In this document: positions 1-9,145 of the stretch, one piece after another | How positions within the stretch are numbered: position 1 is the stretch's first letter | Layout of the letters: every line of letters starts with the position of its first letter | Assembly (NCBI GenBank): GCA_902471875.1 | Contig: CABRLN010000008.1 | Location: 14,198-78,197 of the forward strand | Direction: 5' to 3' | From: an uncultured Clostridium sp. | GTDB lineage: Bacteria; Bacillota; Clostridia; Oscillospirales; Acutalibacteraceae | DNA length: 64,000 nt | Program-made: the position numbers and the translations under genes | Notes under the pieces: model-generated | Told to the model about the DNA's origin: nothing | Seen by the model: the letters and a program-made list of their open reading frames with translations, nothing else | The model's database searches: none

Positions 1-533
1 AGACCCTCAACATCATTTATAAATACTACACAATGAGGGTTTCCCATTGAAACGCAGGTAATGTTATATTCTTTGCCGTCAATAGTTACAGGCTCGTTTA
101 CAACCTTATCTTTACTATTTATTGCAACAGGAATATTTGTAGGGTTAAGCTCTGCCTTACCCATATCAACTCTTAAACGTTTAACCTCGTTTTCCTGCTT
201 GTACACCTTTAATGTTTTAATACCACTAAGCGTTTCTACTGTAACGGTTTCTTTATTAGCATCAACAATATTATGGTCATACAGGAACTTACCAACACAG
301 CGAATTCCGTTACCGCACATTTTTCCCTCTGAACCGTCCAGATTGAACATACGCATTTTTGCATCAGCTACATCAGAAGGACAAACAAGAATAATACCGT
401 CGCCTCCAATGCCAAAGTGTCTGTCAGACAGTCTTACGCTTAAGCCTTCAGGATTATTAATGTCCTGCTCAAAACAATTAAAGTAAATATAGTCATTACC
501 ACAGCCCTGCATTTTTGTAAATGTGTACTTCAT
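1..533 (-). CDS. dapF: Diaminopimelate epimerase, N-terminal part (runs off the window; same frame as carB)
   Basis: DapF interconverts LL- and meso-diaminopimelate for lysine and peptidoglycan synthesis. The visible 177 codons begin MKYTFTKMQGCGNDYIYF, the standard DapF N-terminus, and include the first catalytic cysteine in GKMCGNGIRC. The second catalytic cysteine lies beyond the window; full-length DapF is about 275-280 residues, so roughly 100 are missing. The ATG at 533 has its own ribosome-binding motif (GAGGAG about 6 nt upstream), as expected for a separate gene. However, no stop codon separates it from carB, so it may be translated as the C-terminal part of a CarB-DapF fusion, from its own start, or both. 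Confidence 0.88.
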   Translation of the reverse strand, partial: MKYTFTKMQGCGNDYIYFNCFEQDINNPEGLSVRLSDRHFGIGGDGIILVCPSDVADAKMRMFNLDGSEGKMCGNGIRCVGKFLYDHNIVDANKETVTVETLSGIKTLKVYKQENEVKRLRVDMGKAELNPTNIPVAINSKDKVVNEPVTIDGKEYNITCVSMGNPHCVVFINDVEG

Positions 534-3500
534 TTTCTCGCTCCTCATATTGTTAATATCTACTAATTCTGTATTATGCTGTGAATATCTGCTCATCAGG
601 CATTCTACCAGTGCATTAGCCGTATCAATAGATGTCAGACAAGGAATATTTCTTTCTACAGTCTTTCTTCTTATTTTTACACTGTCTCTTGTTGGAATAC
701 GACCTTTTGAAGATGTTGAAATAACATAATTAATTTTACCGCTTTCAATAAGCTTAAGTGTATTTTCTTTTCTTGATTCGTGTATCTTCTTAACTGCAAC
801 AGCGTTAATTCCGTAAGCCTCAAGAATTTTAGCAGTACCCTCAGTAGCATAAATGTCAAAACCCAGCATAGCAAATTTTTTGGCTACATCACCAATTTCA
901 CCCTTATCGCTATTTCTTACAGTAATAAGAACACCGCCGGACTTTTTCATTTTATATCCTGCTGCAACCAAACCTTTGTACAATGCCTCTTCAAGTGTAC
1001 CGGCAATACCAAGGACCTCTCCGGTTGACTTCATTTCAGGTCCAAGATGATTGTCAACATTTATCAGCTTTTCAAATGAGAACACAGGTACCTTAACCGC
1101 TGTATAAGGTGATTTTCTGTAAAGTCCTGTACCATAGCCCATATCCGCCAGTCTTTCACCAAGCATTGCCTTTGTAGCAAGGTCAACCATAGGCACACCT
1201 GTAACCTTACTGATATAAGGAATTGTTCTTGAAGAACGAGGGTTAACCTCAATTACATATAAATCATTATCATAAATAAGGTACTGAATATTAACAAGAC
1301 CCTTTGTATTAAGTGACAAAGCAAGATCTCTTGAGCTTCTTATAATAGTTTGGGTCATTTCATCACTTAAATTCCATGCAGGATAAACTGCAATAGAGTC
1401 ACCAGAGTGAACGCCTGCACGCTCAATGTGCTGCATAATGCCCGGAATAAGAATATCTTCACCATCACAAATAGCGTCAACTTCAATTTCTGTACCCATA
1501 AGATATTTATCAATCAAAATAGGGTTTTCAATATTTTGTGAAAGGATAATTGCCATATATTCAACAATATCGTCTTCGTTATAGGCAATAATCATATTCT
1601 GTCCGCCAAGTACATATGATGGACGCATAAGAACAGGGTAACCTACCTTTTCGGCTACATCAAGAGCCTCTTCAGTTGTCATAACTGTAAAGCCACGAGG
1701 TCTTTTTATATTGTGCTTCTCAAGCAGCTCGTCAAAACGCTCTCTGTCCTCTGCCATATCAATGCTGTCAGCAGATGTTCCAAGAATGTTTACACCGCTG
1801 TCGCTTAAAAATTTTGTTAGTTTAATAGCTGTTTGTCCGCCAAAAGCAACAACTACACCGTAAGGCTTTTCAGTTTTTATAATACCCATTACGTCTTCAT
1901 TGGTAAGCGGTTCAAAATACAATCTGTCTGATGTATCAAAGTCTGTTGATACCGTTTCAGGGTTATTATTCACAATAACAACCTCGTAACCTGCTTCTTT
2001 TAATGCCCATACACAGTGTACCGAAGCGTAGTCAAATTCAATACCCTGACCAATTCTTATAGGACCTGAGCCAAATACGATAATTGTTTTTTTGCCTGTA
2101 TCATTTTCCTTAATAAATTCCTCAGCCTCGTTTTCTGTGTCAAAGGTTGAGTAAAAGTACGGAGTTTCTGCTTTAAATTCAGCAGCACAGGTATCAACCA
2201 TTTTGTAAACAGGTACAACAGGGTTTTCAATTTCACAACCTGTAAACTCTTTAATAGTTTTATCAAGATACCCCATTGTTTTAGCTTTGTGATAAAGCTG
2301 TGGTGTAAGCTCTCCCTTGGCCATTTCTTTTTCTATATTAACCAGCTTTAACAGCTTTTCCAAAAACCACTCATCAACCATTGTAATTGCGTGGATTTCA
2401 TCAACTGTTACGCCTCTTTTTAATGCTTCATAAATGCAGAAAAGTCTTTCGTCATCACAAACAGAAAGTTTGTTTTTAACACCTTCATCTGACATTTGCA
2501 TAAACTTTTCACTGTTTAATGTATTATGAGAAATTTCTGCACCTCTTACAGCTTTCATAATAGCCTGCTCAAATGTTGGGGCAATAGCCATAACCTCGCC
2601 TGTCGCCTTCATTTGTGTACCAAGTGTTCTTTTAGCATAAACAAACTTGTCAAAAGGCCATTTTGGAAATTTTACAACAACATAGTCAAGTGCAGGCTCA
2701 AAGCAAGCATAAGTTGAACCCGTTACGGCATTTTTTATTTCACTTAAATTATAGCCAATAGCAATTTTAGCTGCAACCTTTGCAATAGGATAGCCTGTAG
2801 CCTTTGAGGCAAGTGCCGAAGAACGAGAAACTCTTGGGTTTACCTCAATTACAGCATACTCAAAGCTTTCAGGGTTAAGTGCAAACTGACAATTACAGCC
2901 TCCCTCAACACCAAGTGCAGAAATAATATTAAGCGCTGCACTTCTAAGCATTTGATATTCCTTATCTGCAAGAGTAACTGCTGGTGCAATTACTATACTG
3001 TCACCTGTATGTACTCCAACAGGGTCAAAGTTTTCCATAGAGCATACGGTAATAACATTGCCCAAGCTGTCACGCATTACCTCAAACTCAATTTCTTTCC
3101 AGCCTGCAATACATTTTTCAACCAATACCTGTGTTATAGGCGAAAGCTCAAGTCCGTTTGAAGTAATTTCTCTTAATTCTTCTTCATTGTCAACAATACC
3201 GCCGCCTGTACCTCCCAGCGTAAATGCAGGACGAATAATAAGAGGATAACCTATTTCATTAGCAAAATTCACTGCACTTTCAACATCATTTACAACAAGC
3301 GAAGGAATAACAGGCTGACCAATAGACTCCATTGTATCTTTAAACATTTGTCTGTCTTCAGCCTTGTCAATAGTCTCAGGGTCAGCACCCAGCAGCTTTA
3401 CGCCATTGGCTTCTAAAAAACCCTCCTTAGCAAGCTGCATAGAAAGCGTTAAGCCTGTTTGTCCACCCAATGTTGACAGCAAACTGTCAGGCTTTTCTTT

Positions 3501-3737
3501 TTGAATAATTCTTTTTACTGTGTCAAGTGTTAAAGGCTCGATATAAATTTTATCTGCCATTGCGTTATCTGTCATAATTGTAGCAGGGTTAGAGTTAATT
3601 AAAATAACCTCCAAGCCCTCTTCTTTTAATGCACGGCAAGCCTGTGTGCCGGCATAGTCAAACTCAGCCGCCTGACCTATTACAATAGGACCTGAGCCTA
3701 TTACCAATACTCTTTTTATATCCTTGTTAATCGGCAT
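1..3737 (-). CDS. carB: Carbamoyl-phosphate synthase large subunit, read through in frame into DapF (3' end outside window)
   Basis: CarB makes carbamoyl phosphate from bicarbonate, two ATP and ammonia supplied by CarA, for pyrimidine and arginine synthesis. The start (MPINKDIKRVLVIGSGPIVI) follows GAAAGGATG. Both ATP-grasp halves are visible, each opening with a nucleotide-binding segment (IGSGPIVIGQ near residue 13; FGSGPIRIGQ in the second half), followed by the C-terminal MGS-like allosteric domain ending around IPCLTSIDTANALVECLM. CarB normally ends near residue 1065-1070. Here no stop codon occurs: codon 1069 is the ATG of dapF, in the same frame (3737-533 = 3 x 1068), and the frame stays open to the window edge. 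The join reads NNMRSEKMKYTFTKMQ. An AGGAG motif sits just before that ATG, so DapF could also start independently. carA lies 66 nt upstream. The CarB call is very sure; whether a fused polypeptide is made is not. Confidence 0.9.
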   Translation of the reverse strand, partial: MPINKDIKRVLVIGSGPIVIGQAAEFDYAGTQACRALKEEGLEVILINSNPATIMTDNAMADKIYIEPLTLDTVKRIIQKEKPDSLLSTLGGQTGLTLSMQLAKEGFLEANGVKLLGADPETIDKAEDRQMFKDTMESIGQPVIPSLVVNDVESAVNFANEIGYPLIIRPAFTLGGTGGGIVDNEEELREITSNGLELSPITQVLVEKCIAGWKEIEFEVMRDSLGNVITVCSMENFDPVGVHTGDSIVIAPAVTLADKEYQMLRSAALNIISALGVEGGCNCQFALNPESFEYAVIEVNPRVSRSSALASKATGYPIAKVAAKIAIGYNLSEIKNAVTGSTYACFEPALDYVVVKFPKWPFDKFVYAKRTLGTQMKATGEVMAIAPTFEQAIMKAVRGAEISHNTLNSEKFMQMSDEGVKNKLSVCDDERLFCIYEALKRGVTVDEIHAITMVDEWFLEKLLKLVNIEKEMAKGELTPQLYHKAKTMGYLDKTIKEFTGCEIENPVVPVYKMVDTCAAEFKAETPYFYSTFDTENEAEEFIKENDTGKKTIIVFGSGPIRIGQGIEFDYASVHCVWALKEAGYEVVIVNNNPETVSTDFDTSDRLYFEPLTNEDVMGIIKTEKPYGVVVAFGGQTAIKLTKFLSDSGVNILGTSADSIDMAEDRERFDELLEKHNIKRPRGFTVMTTEEALDVAEKVGYPVLMRPSYVLGGQNMIIAYNEDDIVEYMAIILSQNIENPILIDKYLMGTEIEVDAICDGEDILIPGIMQHIERAGVHSGDSIAVYPAWNLSDEMTQTIIRSSRDLALSLNTKGLVNIQYLIYDNDLYVIEVNPRSSRTIPYISKVTGVPMVDLATKAMLGERLADMGYGTGLYRKSPYTAVKVPVFSFEKLINVDNHLGPEMKSTGEVLGIAGTLEEALYKGLVAAGYKMKKSGGVLITVRNSDKGEIGDVAKKFAMLGFDIYATEGTAKILEAYGINAVAVKKIHESRKENTLKLIESGKINYVISTSSKGRIPTRDSVKIRRKTVERNIPCLTSIDTANALVECLMSRYSQHNTELVDINNMRSEKMKYTFTKMQGCGNDYIYFNCFEQDINNPEGLSVRLSDRHFGIGGDGIILVCPSDVADAKMRMFNLDGSEGKMCGNGIRCVGKFLYDHNIVDANKETVTVETLSGIKTLKVYKQENEVKRLRVDMGKAELNPTNIPVAINSKDKVVNEPVTIDGKEYNITCVSMGNPHCVVFINDVEG

Positions 3738-3803
3738 TAATAACATCCTTTCTTCCCGTAAACGGGTGCTATATTTTAAAGGTATTTATTATCAATTAAT
3801 AAA

Positions 3804-4883
3804 TTATTTATTCTTATCCATAAGAGCTATAAATTTGTCAAAAAGGAATTCTGTGTCTAACGGACCACCGCAAGCTTCAGGGTGGAACTGCACTGAAAAA
3901 GCAGGCATATCTGTATATGTTACACCCTCACAAGTACCATCATTCGCATTTACAAAGCTTTCTTTCGCATTTGACGGCAACGACTTACCAACAACCGCAT
4001 AGCCGTGGTTTTGACTGGTAATATAAACTCTGCCTGTTTCAACATCTGTTGCGGGTTGGTTTGCACCACGGTGACCGTACTTAAGCTTTTCTGTTACAGC
4101 ACCTTGTGACAGAGCCAACAGTTGATGACCTAAACATATGCCAAAAGTTGGAATTCTCCTTTGGCATAACAGTTGCAGCTGTTTAATAACCTCCGCATTT
4201 TCCTGTGGGTCTCCCGGACCATTTGACAACATAATACCGTCAGGATTAATTGATGCAATTTCGTCAGCTGTTGCAAAAGAAGGGAATACAGTTACATTAC
4301 AGCCACGCTTTACTAATGAACGCTGAATGTTTGACTTTGCACCAAAGTCCCAAAGTGCAACATTGTATTTAGGGCATTCTGCTTCTTCCTTTGTAACACC
4401 TTTTGGCGTTACAGACTGTACTGCATTTGTAACCTTGTACGACTTAATTTCCTCAAGGTCTTTTTCTAAATTATCAAGCGTTGATGTAATTTTACAGTTC
4501 ATTACACCATACTCTCTTACTATTCTTGTAATAGCTCTTGTATCAACATCATATATTCCCGGAACGCCGGAATTCTTTAAAAAAGTGTCAAGAATCCCCT
4601 CACAACGGAAGTTGGATGGCTCTTGACACCTATTTCTAACAATATAAGCCTTCAAAGCAGGGTTACTGCTTTCAAAATCAGATGGAATTACTCCATAATT
4701 ACCAATTAACGGAAATGTCTGAATAACTACTTGTCCGTAATAGCTAGGGTCTGTTAGAGTCTCCAGATAGCCTGTCATAGCAGTTGTAAAAACAATTTCA
4801 CCTACTACATCATTTTCAGCACCAAAGCCCTTTCCCTCAAAAACTTTGCCGTTCTCTAAAATAAGAAACGATTTGCGGCTCAT
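3804..4883 (-). CDS. carA: Carbamoyl-phosphate synthase small (glutaminase) subunit
   Basis: CarA hydrolyses glutamine and channels ammonia to CarB. It is 359 residues, the usual length. The N-terminal CPSase small-chain domain (MSRKSFLILENGKVFEGKGF) is followed by a class I glutamine amidotransferase domain. The nucleophile is Cys250 in FGICLGHQLLAL, and His334/Glu336 lie in VQFHPEACGG, so the triad is intact. The start is preceded by AAAGGG. The ANTAR regulator gene ends 43 nt upstream and carB begins 66 nt downstream, so the three are probably co-transcribed, placing glutamine-dependent carbamoyl phosphate synthesis beside a nitrogen regulator. Confidence 0.96.
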   Translation of the reverse strand: MSRKSFLILENGKVFEGKGFGAENDVVGEIVFTTAMTGYLETLTDPSYYGQVVIQTFPLIGNYGVIPSDFESSNPALKAYIVRNRCQEPSNFRCEGILDTFLKNSGVPGIYDVDTRAITRIVREYGVMNCKITSTLDNLEKDLEEIKSYKVTNAVQSVTPKGVTKEEAECPKYNVALWDFGAKSNIQRSLVKRGCNVTVFPSFATADEIASINPDGIMLSNGPGDPQENAEVIKQLQLLCQRRIPTFGICLGHQLLALSQGAVTEKLKYGHRGANQPATDVETGRVYITSQNHGYAVVGKSLPSNAKESFVNANDGTCEGVTYTDMPAFSVQFHPEACGGPLDTEFLFDKFIALMDKNK

Positions 4884-4926
4884 TTAATCAATCCCTTTCC
4901 TATGTTTTTCCTAAACACAAACAAAA

Positions 4927-5496
4927 TTACATTTCATAAGTTGTCAATACTTGTTCTGCTATACGCTTTTTGCTAAGACGCAAGTCCATAGCTTGCTTTT
5001 CAAGATATTTATGCGCCTGAGGTTCACTCATTGCTAAGCACTGCATAAGAACACATTTTGCTCTGTTAATAAGCTTAACCTCTTCAATCTGTTCTTTTAG
5101 CTTTTTATTTTCTTGCTGAATAATCCTTACTTTACTATTAAACGCTTTAAAAGACATAACACACTGGTGCAGCAAGCCCGCATTTACAGGCTTTTCAACA
5201 GCAACAATACCATGCTTTATAAGGTGATTGCCTACTTTTGTAACAGTATCACTGCTTACTGCAATAAACACACCTGCTGTGGTGTGTTCAGTCATATAAA
5301 CAGATAGGTTAATGCCAATCTCATCTTCTAAAGGAGTATAAATAAAAACTACATCAAAGCTTTCCATGGCAATACACAGCTTTGCTTTTTCAGCAGACTG
5401 TGCAGTTTGAAAGCTGTCAAACCCTTCTTGCTGCAACAGGGTTATCAAGCCTTGGGCGGACTTTTCACTTTTAGTAATTACAAGCACATTACTCAT
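4927..5496 (-). CDS. ANTAR-domain antitermination regulator with degenerate receiver domain
   Basis: The protein is about 189 residues from the chosen ATG (MSNVLVITKS); an upstream ATG at 5520 is possible but has no better ribosome site. Residues 1-115 form a receiver-like domain and about 120-185 an ANTAR RNA-binding domain (LINRAKCVLMQCLAMSEPQA). The receiver appears not to be phosphorylatable: the usual acceptor Asp is Tyr53 (FDVVFIYTPLE) and the N-terminal acidic pair is missing. ANTAR proteins bind paired hexaloop RNA hairpins and prevent termination. Clostridial relatives often sit beside glutamine synthetase genes, where they have been annotated as GlnR-like nitrogen regulators. In this window both the glnA and amt leaders carry hexaloop hairpins overlapping terminators, so those are the likely targets (inference). 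The gene is first in the carA-carB-dapF unit. Confidence 0.85.
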   Translation of the reverse strand: MSNVLVITKSEKSAQGLITLLQQEGFDSFQTAQSAEKAKLCIAMESFDVVFIYTPLEDEIGINLSVYMTEHTTAGVFIAVSSDTVTKVGNHLIKHGIVAVEKPVNAGLLHQCVMSFKAFNSKVRIIQQENKKLKEQIEEVKLINRAKCVLMQCLAMSEPQAHKYLEKQAMDLRLSKKRIAEQVLTTYEM

Positions 5497-5600
5497 TCTG
5501 CTGACCACCCATCTAACCATTTTTATAATAAATTTTACAAAAAGCAACAATAAAACATATTTACAAGCACAACATTCTATCGTAACTTTACTTACATTAC

Positions 5601-5629
5601 ATTATACATAATTTCGATTAATTATGCAA
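5601..5629 (-). promoter_or_regulatory. Sigma-A-type promoter for the ANTAR-carA-carB-dapF unit
   Basis: On the minus strand TTGCAT (5624-5629) and TATAAT (5601-5606) are separated by exactly 17 nt. The predicted start gives a leader of about 95-100 nt before the ANTAR gene. No terminator-like hairpin is visible in that leader. Confidence 0.7.
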
Positions 5630-5715
5630 GTAATTTTAATTGTAAATATAACGTATATTGTTTTGTGAAAATACTTGTTAAAAAAGCGGTTGTATTTTTG
5701 CTGTTTTTACACAAA

Positions 5716-5746
5716 ACCTGCGTCCTTCTGTCTGAAGAACGCAGGT
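5716..5746 (-). terminator. Intrinsic terminator after the acyltransferase-glycosyltransferase gene
   Basis: Reading the minus strand, ACCTGCGT and ACGCAGGT arms plus an inner TTC/GAA stretch form a strong hairpin followed by TTTTGTG. It lies about 50 nt after the stop at 5797 and upstream of the ANTAR promoter. Confidence 0.75.
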
Positions 5747-5796
5747 ATAAAAATAACAAAAAATATTTAATAACACACAGAATTAATTGAAATTAC

Positions 5797-8652
5797 TTAA
5801 TTAATTTTACTCAGCCTATATCCAACTGCAGTTTGGTTAACAATATAGCCTGCTTCCTGTGCATCGGCATATAATAAGGCAAACTCCCACTTCGACTCTT
5901 TTGGGATATAAATATAATCAGGAGCCTTATCAGGGTTAACAGCATAAAATTCTTTCAGCCTTTCTATGCTTGCAGTATTTTCTCCCGAAATCCATGCTGA
6001 AAAAGTTGCATAGTTCATATTATTGGCTGTAAGGTAACACCATGTTTTTCCCGTAAGACAAAGTATGTTTCCTTCAAGATTTGTTGTAAATTGCTTTAAA
6101 TCATTATAAATACTTTCATAAGTCTGTTTCTTATTTGCAGTTGTATGTATTCCGCTTGCAGGACCACAGCTTATTTCTTCAGTAAGCAACTGCGGTTCGC
6201 TATCCCAAAAACAGTGGTTTGCTTTTGATACAATCTGAAAAAAGCCTTGCAAAAATACCGTACACAAAACAAAAACTATGCTGATTGCTTTACATATGTT
6301 TGAGTAAGCATATATTTCAATTTGAGATTCCTTTATTTCTTTTACAAGAATCCCAAGGAATATAAAGCTTGCAATATTTGAGGCTGAAACAGCCATTGAA
6401 ATAACATAGAAATACTGATTTGATGTAAAACAAATTGCTACAGAATACAATATACCTACAATAAACAATGCAGCAAAAAGCTTTTTAGGTTTATTATCAA
6501 TAAGTATATATGAGGTTATTCCCAAAAATATCATTGGGAACATTATAGCGTTGAAATTTGCCGATATAAGCTGTGGCAGAAACAGTACATATGTTACTAC
6601 TGTAACAGCACAGGTTAGAATAAGGTAAACTGCACGGTGATTTTTTCTTTTTCTGTCAATTATCATCACGGTCAGCATAACCAAATAAGCACACAGCGGT
6701 ATAATAAAGTGTTCAACACAATTTATAATTGCATCAAAATACATAACAATTTTTTTGCTTAATGCCATTTGCGGATGCTCAGGGTCCGACAACATATATG
6801 GCAGATTTACAAAAATATCATTTATTCCTATCGTTGTAAATATATAAATCAAAAATACTGCCGCCAAACCTGCCACACCAACTGTAAACCATAAAAATGT
6901 TTTCCATGCAAACAGGTCAGAGGCAAAAATATTATTTAACTTATCATGCTTTTTAAGTATAACACCCAAAATTACGCACAGAATAAACAGTATGTAAACA
7001 ACTGCAAGATAAGGGCAGCACAATACCCCTGCTGCAAATATAACACCGCTTGCAACAAGCGGTATTTTTTTGTTGCAATCAGTCGTAGCCATAAGCACAC
7101 CACTTAAAGCAATCGCTTCAAGTCCCATTGTGTTATAGCTTAACGCCATAACATCAAATGGTGTAAACAAAAAGAAAAGTACGCAGGCAAACACAGACAT
7201 ATAACCGTATTTTCTTAATTTTGTATAAATAAACACTGATGAAGAAAGATGCATAAATATATATGCAATTCTTGCAGCAAATATAATACCGTCTGTCGAT
7301 TGCACAATTAACGTATATAGTTTTACAAACGGAAAAATTAAAAATCCTGACAGTTGTGAAAGGTGCCATTCATCTTTAATTAATGCATCACCTAAGGTAA
7401 GGCGGTGAGGTATGGTTAGATAAAATGCCTCATCACTGCCGCCAAAGCCATATTGGCACTTCCAAAAAGCAAACAATATTGCACCTACTATAAGTGCAAC
7501 AAACACATAATTCTGAACCACCATTCGAGGGGCATTTTCTTTTAAATCTGTTACATATTTATATATTGACTTTATCATTTTTATAATCAATCTTGCAATA
7601 ACATCAATAACTGCTGCCGATATAATAGAGCATATAAATACAATAGGCACAGTTACAAAAAAGTAAGGTAGTCTTTCTGTTATAATGGGTACGGATTCTT
7701 TTAGCCTGTTGTAAACAATTTCATCAAAAATGTAAGACAGCAAATACACCCCAAAAGACCAGTCAGATATTTTATAAAGTATTAGTTTAGCTACAGACGG
7801 TATATCATTCAAATTAATTCGTCTTATCAATTCAAACAGTAATATTGAAAGAACATAAGGTTCAACACCACTCCAGTCCATAAATGGACCGCCCTTAAAT
7901 GCAGCAGGGTAACTTCTGAAAAAGTTAAAGGAAGAAAATACAATCAGCGCACAAACAAGCAATACCAATAAAGATCTGGTACGAAACTTTAGACCGTATT
8001 CTCTCAAATAGCAACCGACAAAATAATAAGCAATAGGATAAATATCCGTCCACCAATCAGGAAAAATTTTCTGAAAATTATTTGATGATGTTGGGTCTGT
8101 CCACCACTGCAATGATTCAAAATTATACACATTAAGTATAGATGGAAGAATTGCCAACACAAAAAGGGTAAGCATAAGAACATTTTTTCTTTTTTTACTT
8201 TCCAGTTTGTTATATGCTACATTTAAAAACGGAGCAAGTAAAAATAAACCGATATACATTTCAACATACCACGAATAATTAGCTCCGCTAAAATCTAAAA
8301 CAGAAAACAGCATATTACTAAACGTAATATCGGTATTGTTGAATATCGATTTAAAAATTATACATGCAATACTTGCAAGCACAAATATTATAAGGGTTTT
8401 GCTTATTCCAAAATAATACTTTTTGCTTAAAGTTTTCTTGCACATCAGATAACCTGTAAGAATTATAAATAGAGGAACGCAAATTGAAAACAGCGTGCGA
8501 ATTGTAAAGAAAAGATACATTTCTGTCCCCTGCATAGGTTGGCTGTAAAATCCACTATGAAGAAAGAAATGCACCGACAAGACCCCAATAACGGCTATAA
8601 TTCTGATTATATCCAATGACGGACTACGTGAATTAAGTTTTTGCAAATTCAT
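5797..8652 (-). CDS. Acyltransferase-3 domain fused to a GT-C-like integral membrane domain
   Basis: The protein is 951 residues with about 20 hydrophobic segments. Residues 1-360 match the acyltransferase family 3 fold: N-terminal SLDIIRIIAVIGVLSVHFF with the conserved Arg and catalytic-type His after the first helix, then repeated membrane helices. These enzymes O-acylate surface glycans. Residues about 380-951 form a second membrane domain resembling GT-C/PMT-type glycosyltransferases: an acidic motif after its first helix (GFGGSDEAFYLTIPHR), many helices, and a soluble C-terminal tail. Stand-alone family-3 enzymes are usually 330-400 residues, so the fusion is notable. The start follows CAGGAG. 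It has its own terminator and a long AT-rich upstream region, so it is probably monocistronic. A role in modifying cell-envelope polysaccharide is inferred; donor and acceptor are unknown. Confidence 0.8.
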   Translation of the reverse strand: MNLQKLNSRSPSLDIIRIIAVIGVLSVHFFLHSGFYSQPMQGTEMYLFFTIRTLFSICVPLFIILTGYLMCKKTLSKKYYFGISKTLIIFVLASIACIIFKSIFNNTDITFSNMLFSVLDFSGANYSWYVEMYIGLFLLAPFLNVAYNKLESKKRKNVLMLTLFVLAILPSILNVYNFESLQWWTDPTSSNNFQKIFPDWWTDIYPIAYYFVGCYLREYGLKFRTRSLLVLLVCALIVFSSFNFFRSYPAAFKGGPFMDWSGVEPYVLSILLFELIRRINLNDIPSVAKLILYKISDWSFGVYLLSYIFDEIVYNRLKESVPIITERLPYFFVTVPIVFICSIISAAVIDVIARLIIKMIKSIYKYVTDLKENAPRMVVQNYVFVALIVGAILFAFWKCQYGFGGSDEAFYLTIPHRLTLGDALIKDEWHLSQLSGFLIFPFVKLYTLIVQSTDGIIFAARIAYIFMHLSSSVFIYTKLRKYGYMSVFACVLFFLFTPFDVMALSYNTMGLEAIALSGVLMATTDCNKKIPLVASGVIFAAGVLCCPYLAVVYILFILCVILGVILKKHDKLNNIFASDLFAWKTFLWFTVGVAGLAAVFLIYIFTTIGINDIFVNLPYMLSDPEHPQMALSKKIVMYFDAIINCVEHFIIPLCAYLVMLTVMIIDRKRKNHRAVYLILTCAVTVVTYVLFLPQLISANFNAIMFPMIFLGITSYILIDNKPKKLFAALFIVGILYSVAICFTSNQYFYVISMAVSASNIASFIFLGILVKEIKESQIEIYAYSNICKAISIVFVLCTVFLQGFFQIVSKANHCFWDSEPQLLTEEISCGPASGIHTTANKKQTYESIYNDLKQFTTNLEGNILCLTGKTWCYLTANNMNYATFSAWISGENTASIERLKEFYAVNPDKAPDYIYIPKESKWEFALLYADAQEAGYIVNQTAVGYRLSKIN

Positions 8653-9084
8653 AATACACTCCTGTATAAAAAATAAATATCAATTACTATAAAGCTGCTA
8701 ATAAAACCCAATTAAACAAATTTTTATTTTCACTCTTAAAATAAAGCATAAAAAATTTTAATACAACACCGCATAATTACAGTGTACAGATTATATAGTT
8801 AAATCTTCGACACTTTATAACTTTATAAATAATATATAATTTTAATTACGGATAACAAAAAAACGAAAATGATATAATTAAACAATACGCTAAACCACAA
8901 AATATTAATTATGCGCTGTTAACATAATATTTATTTTATATGAAAACAAGTCACAACATAGTGTAAAACACACAAATTTATTTATTACATTCTGAGATGT
9001 TGTTGGTAAAAATTCCATTTGAAATTTATTATATAGTTGAATACCAAAAAAATCAAGCATTTTGCTATAATTATATATTACAAG
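8653..9084. other. AT-rich intergenic stretch, no gene seen
   Basis: About 430 nt between the 5797-8652 gene start and the amt terminator. No open frame with a ribosome site was found on either strand. It presumably holds the promoter of the acyltransferase fusion gene; several TATAAT-like hexamers occur but none has a convincing -35 partner. Confidence 0.5.
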
Positions 9085-9120
9085 CGAAAAGCTCCCGCTG
9101 CAAAGAGAGGGAGCTTTTCG
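9085..9120 (-). terminator. Intrinsic terminator after amt-PII
   Basis: Perfect 12-bp stem (CGAAAAGCTCCC / GGGAGCTTTTCG) with a 12-nt loop, 26 nt after the amt stop. The U-tract is poor on the minus strand, but the stem is strong and position fits. Confidence 0.75.
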
Positions 9121-9145
9121 TTATGTGAATTAAAAAGGATAGGGC

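Noticed and set aside
61..486. 141-codon plus-strand open frame at the window start
   Set aside because: Lies wholly opposite the well-recognised dapF frame and has no family resemblance or ribosome site.
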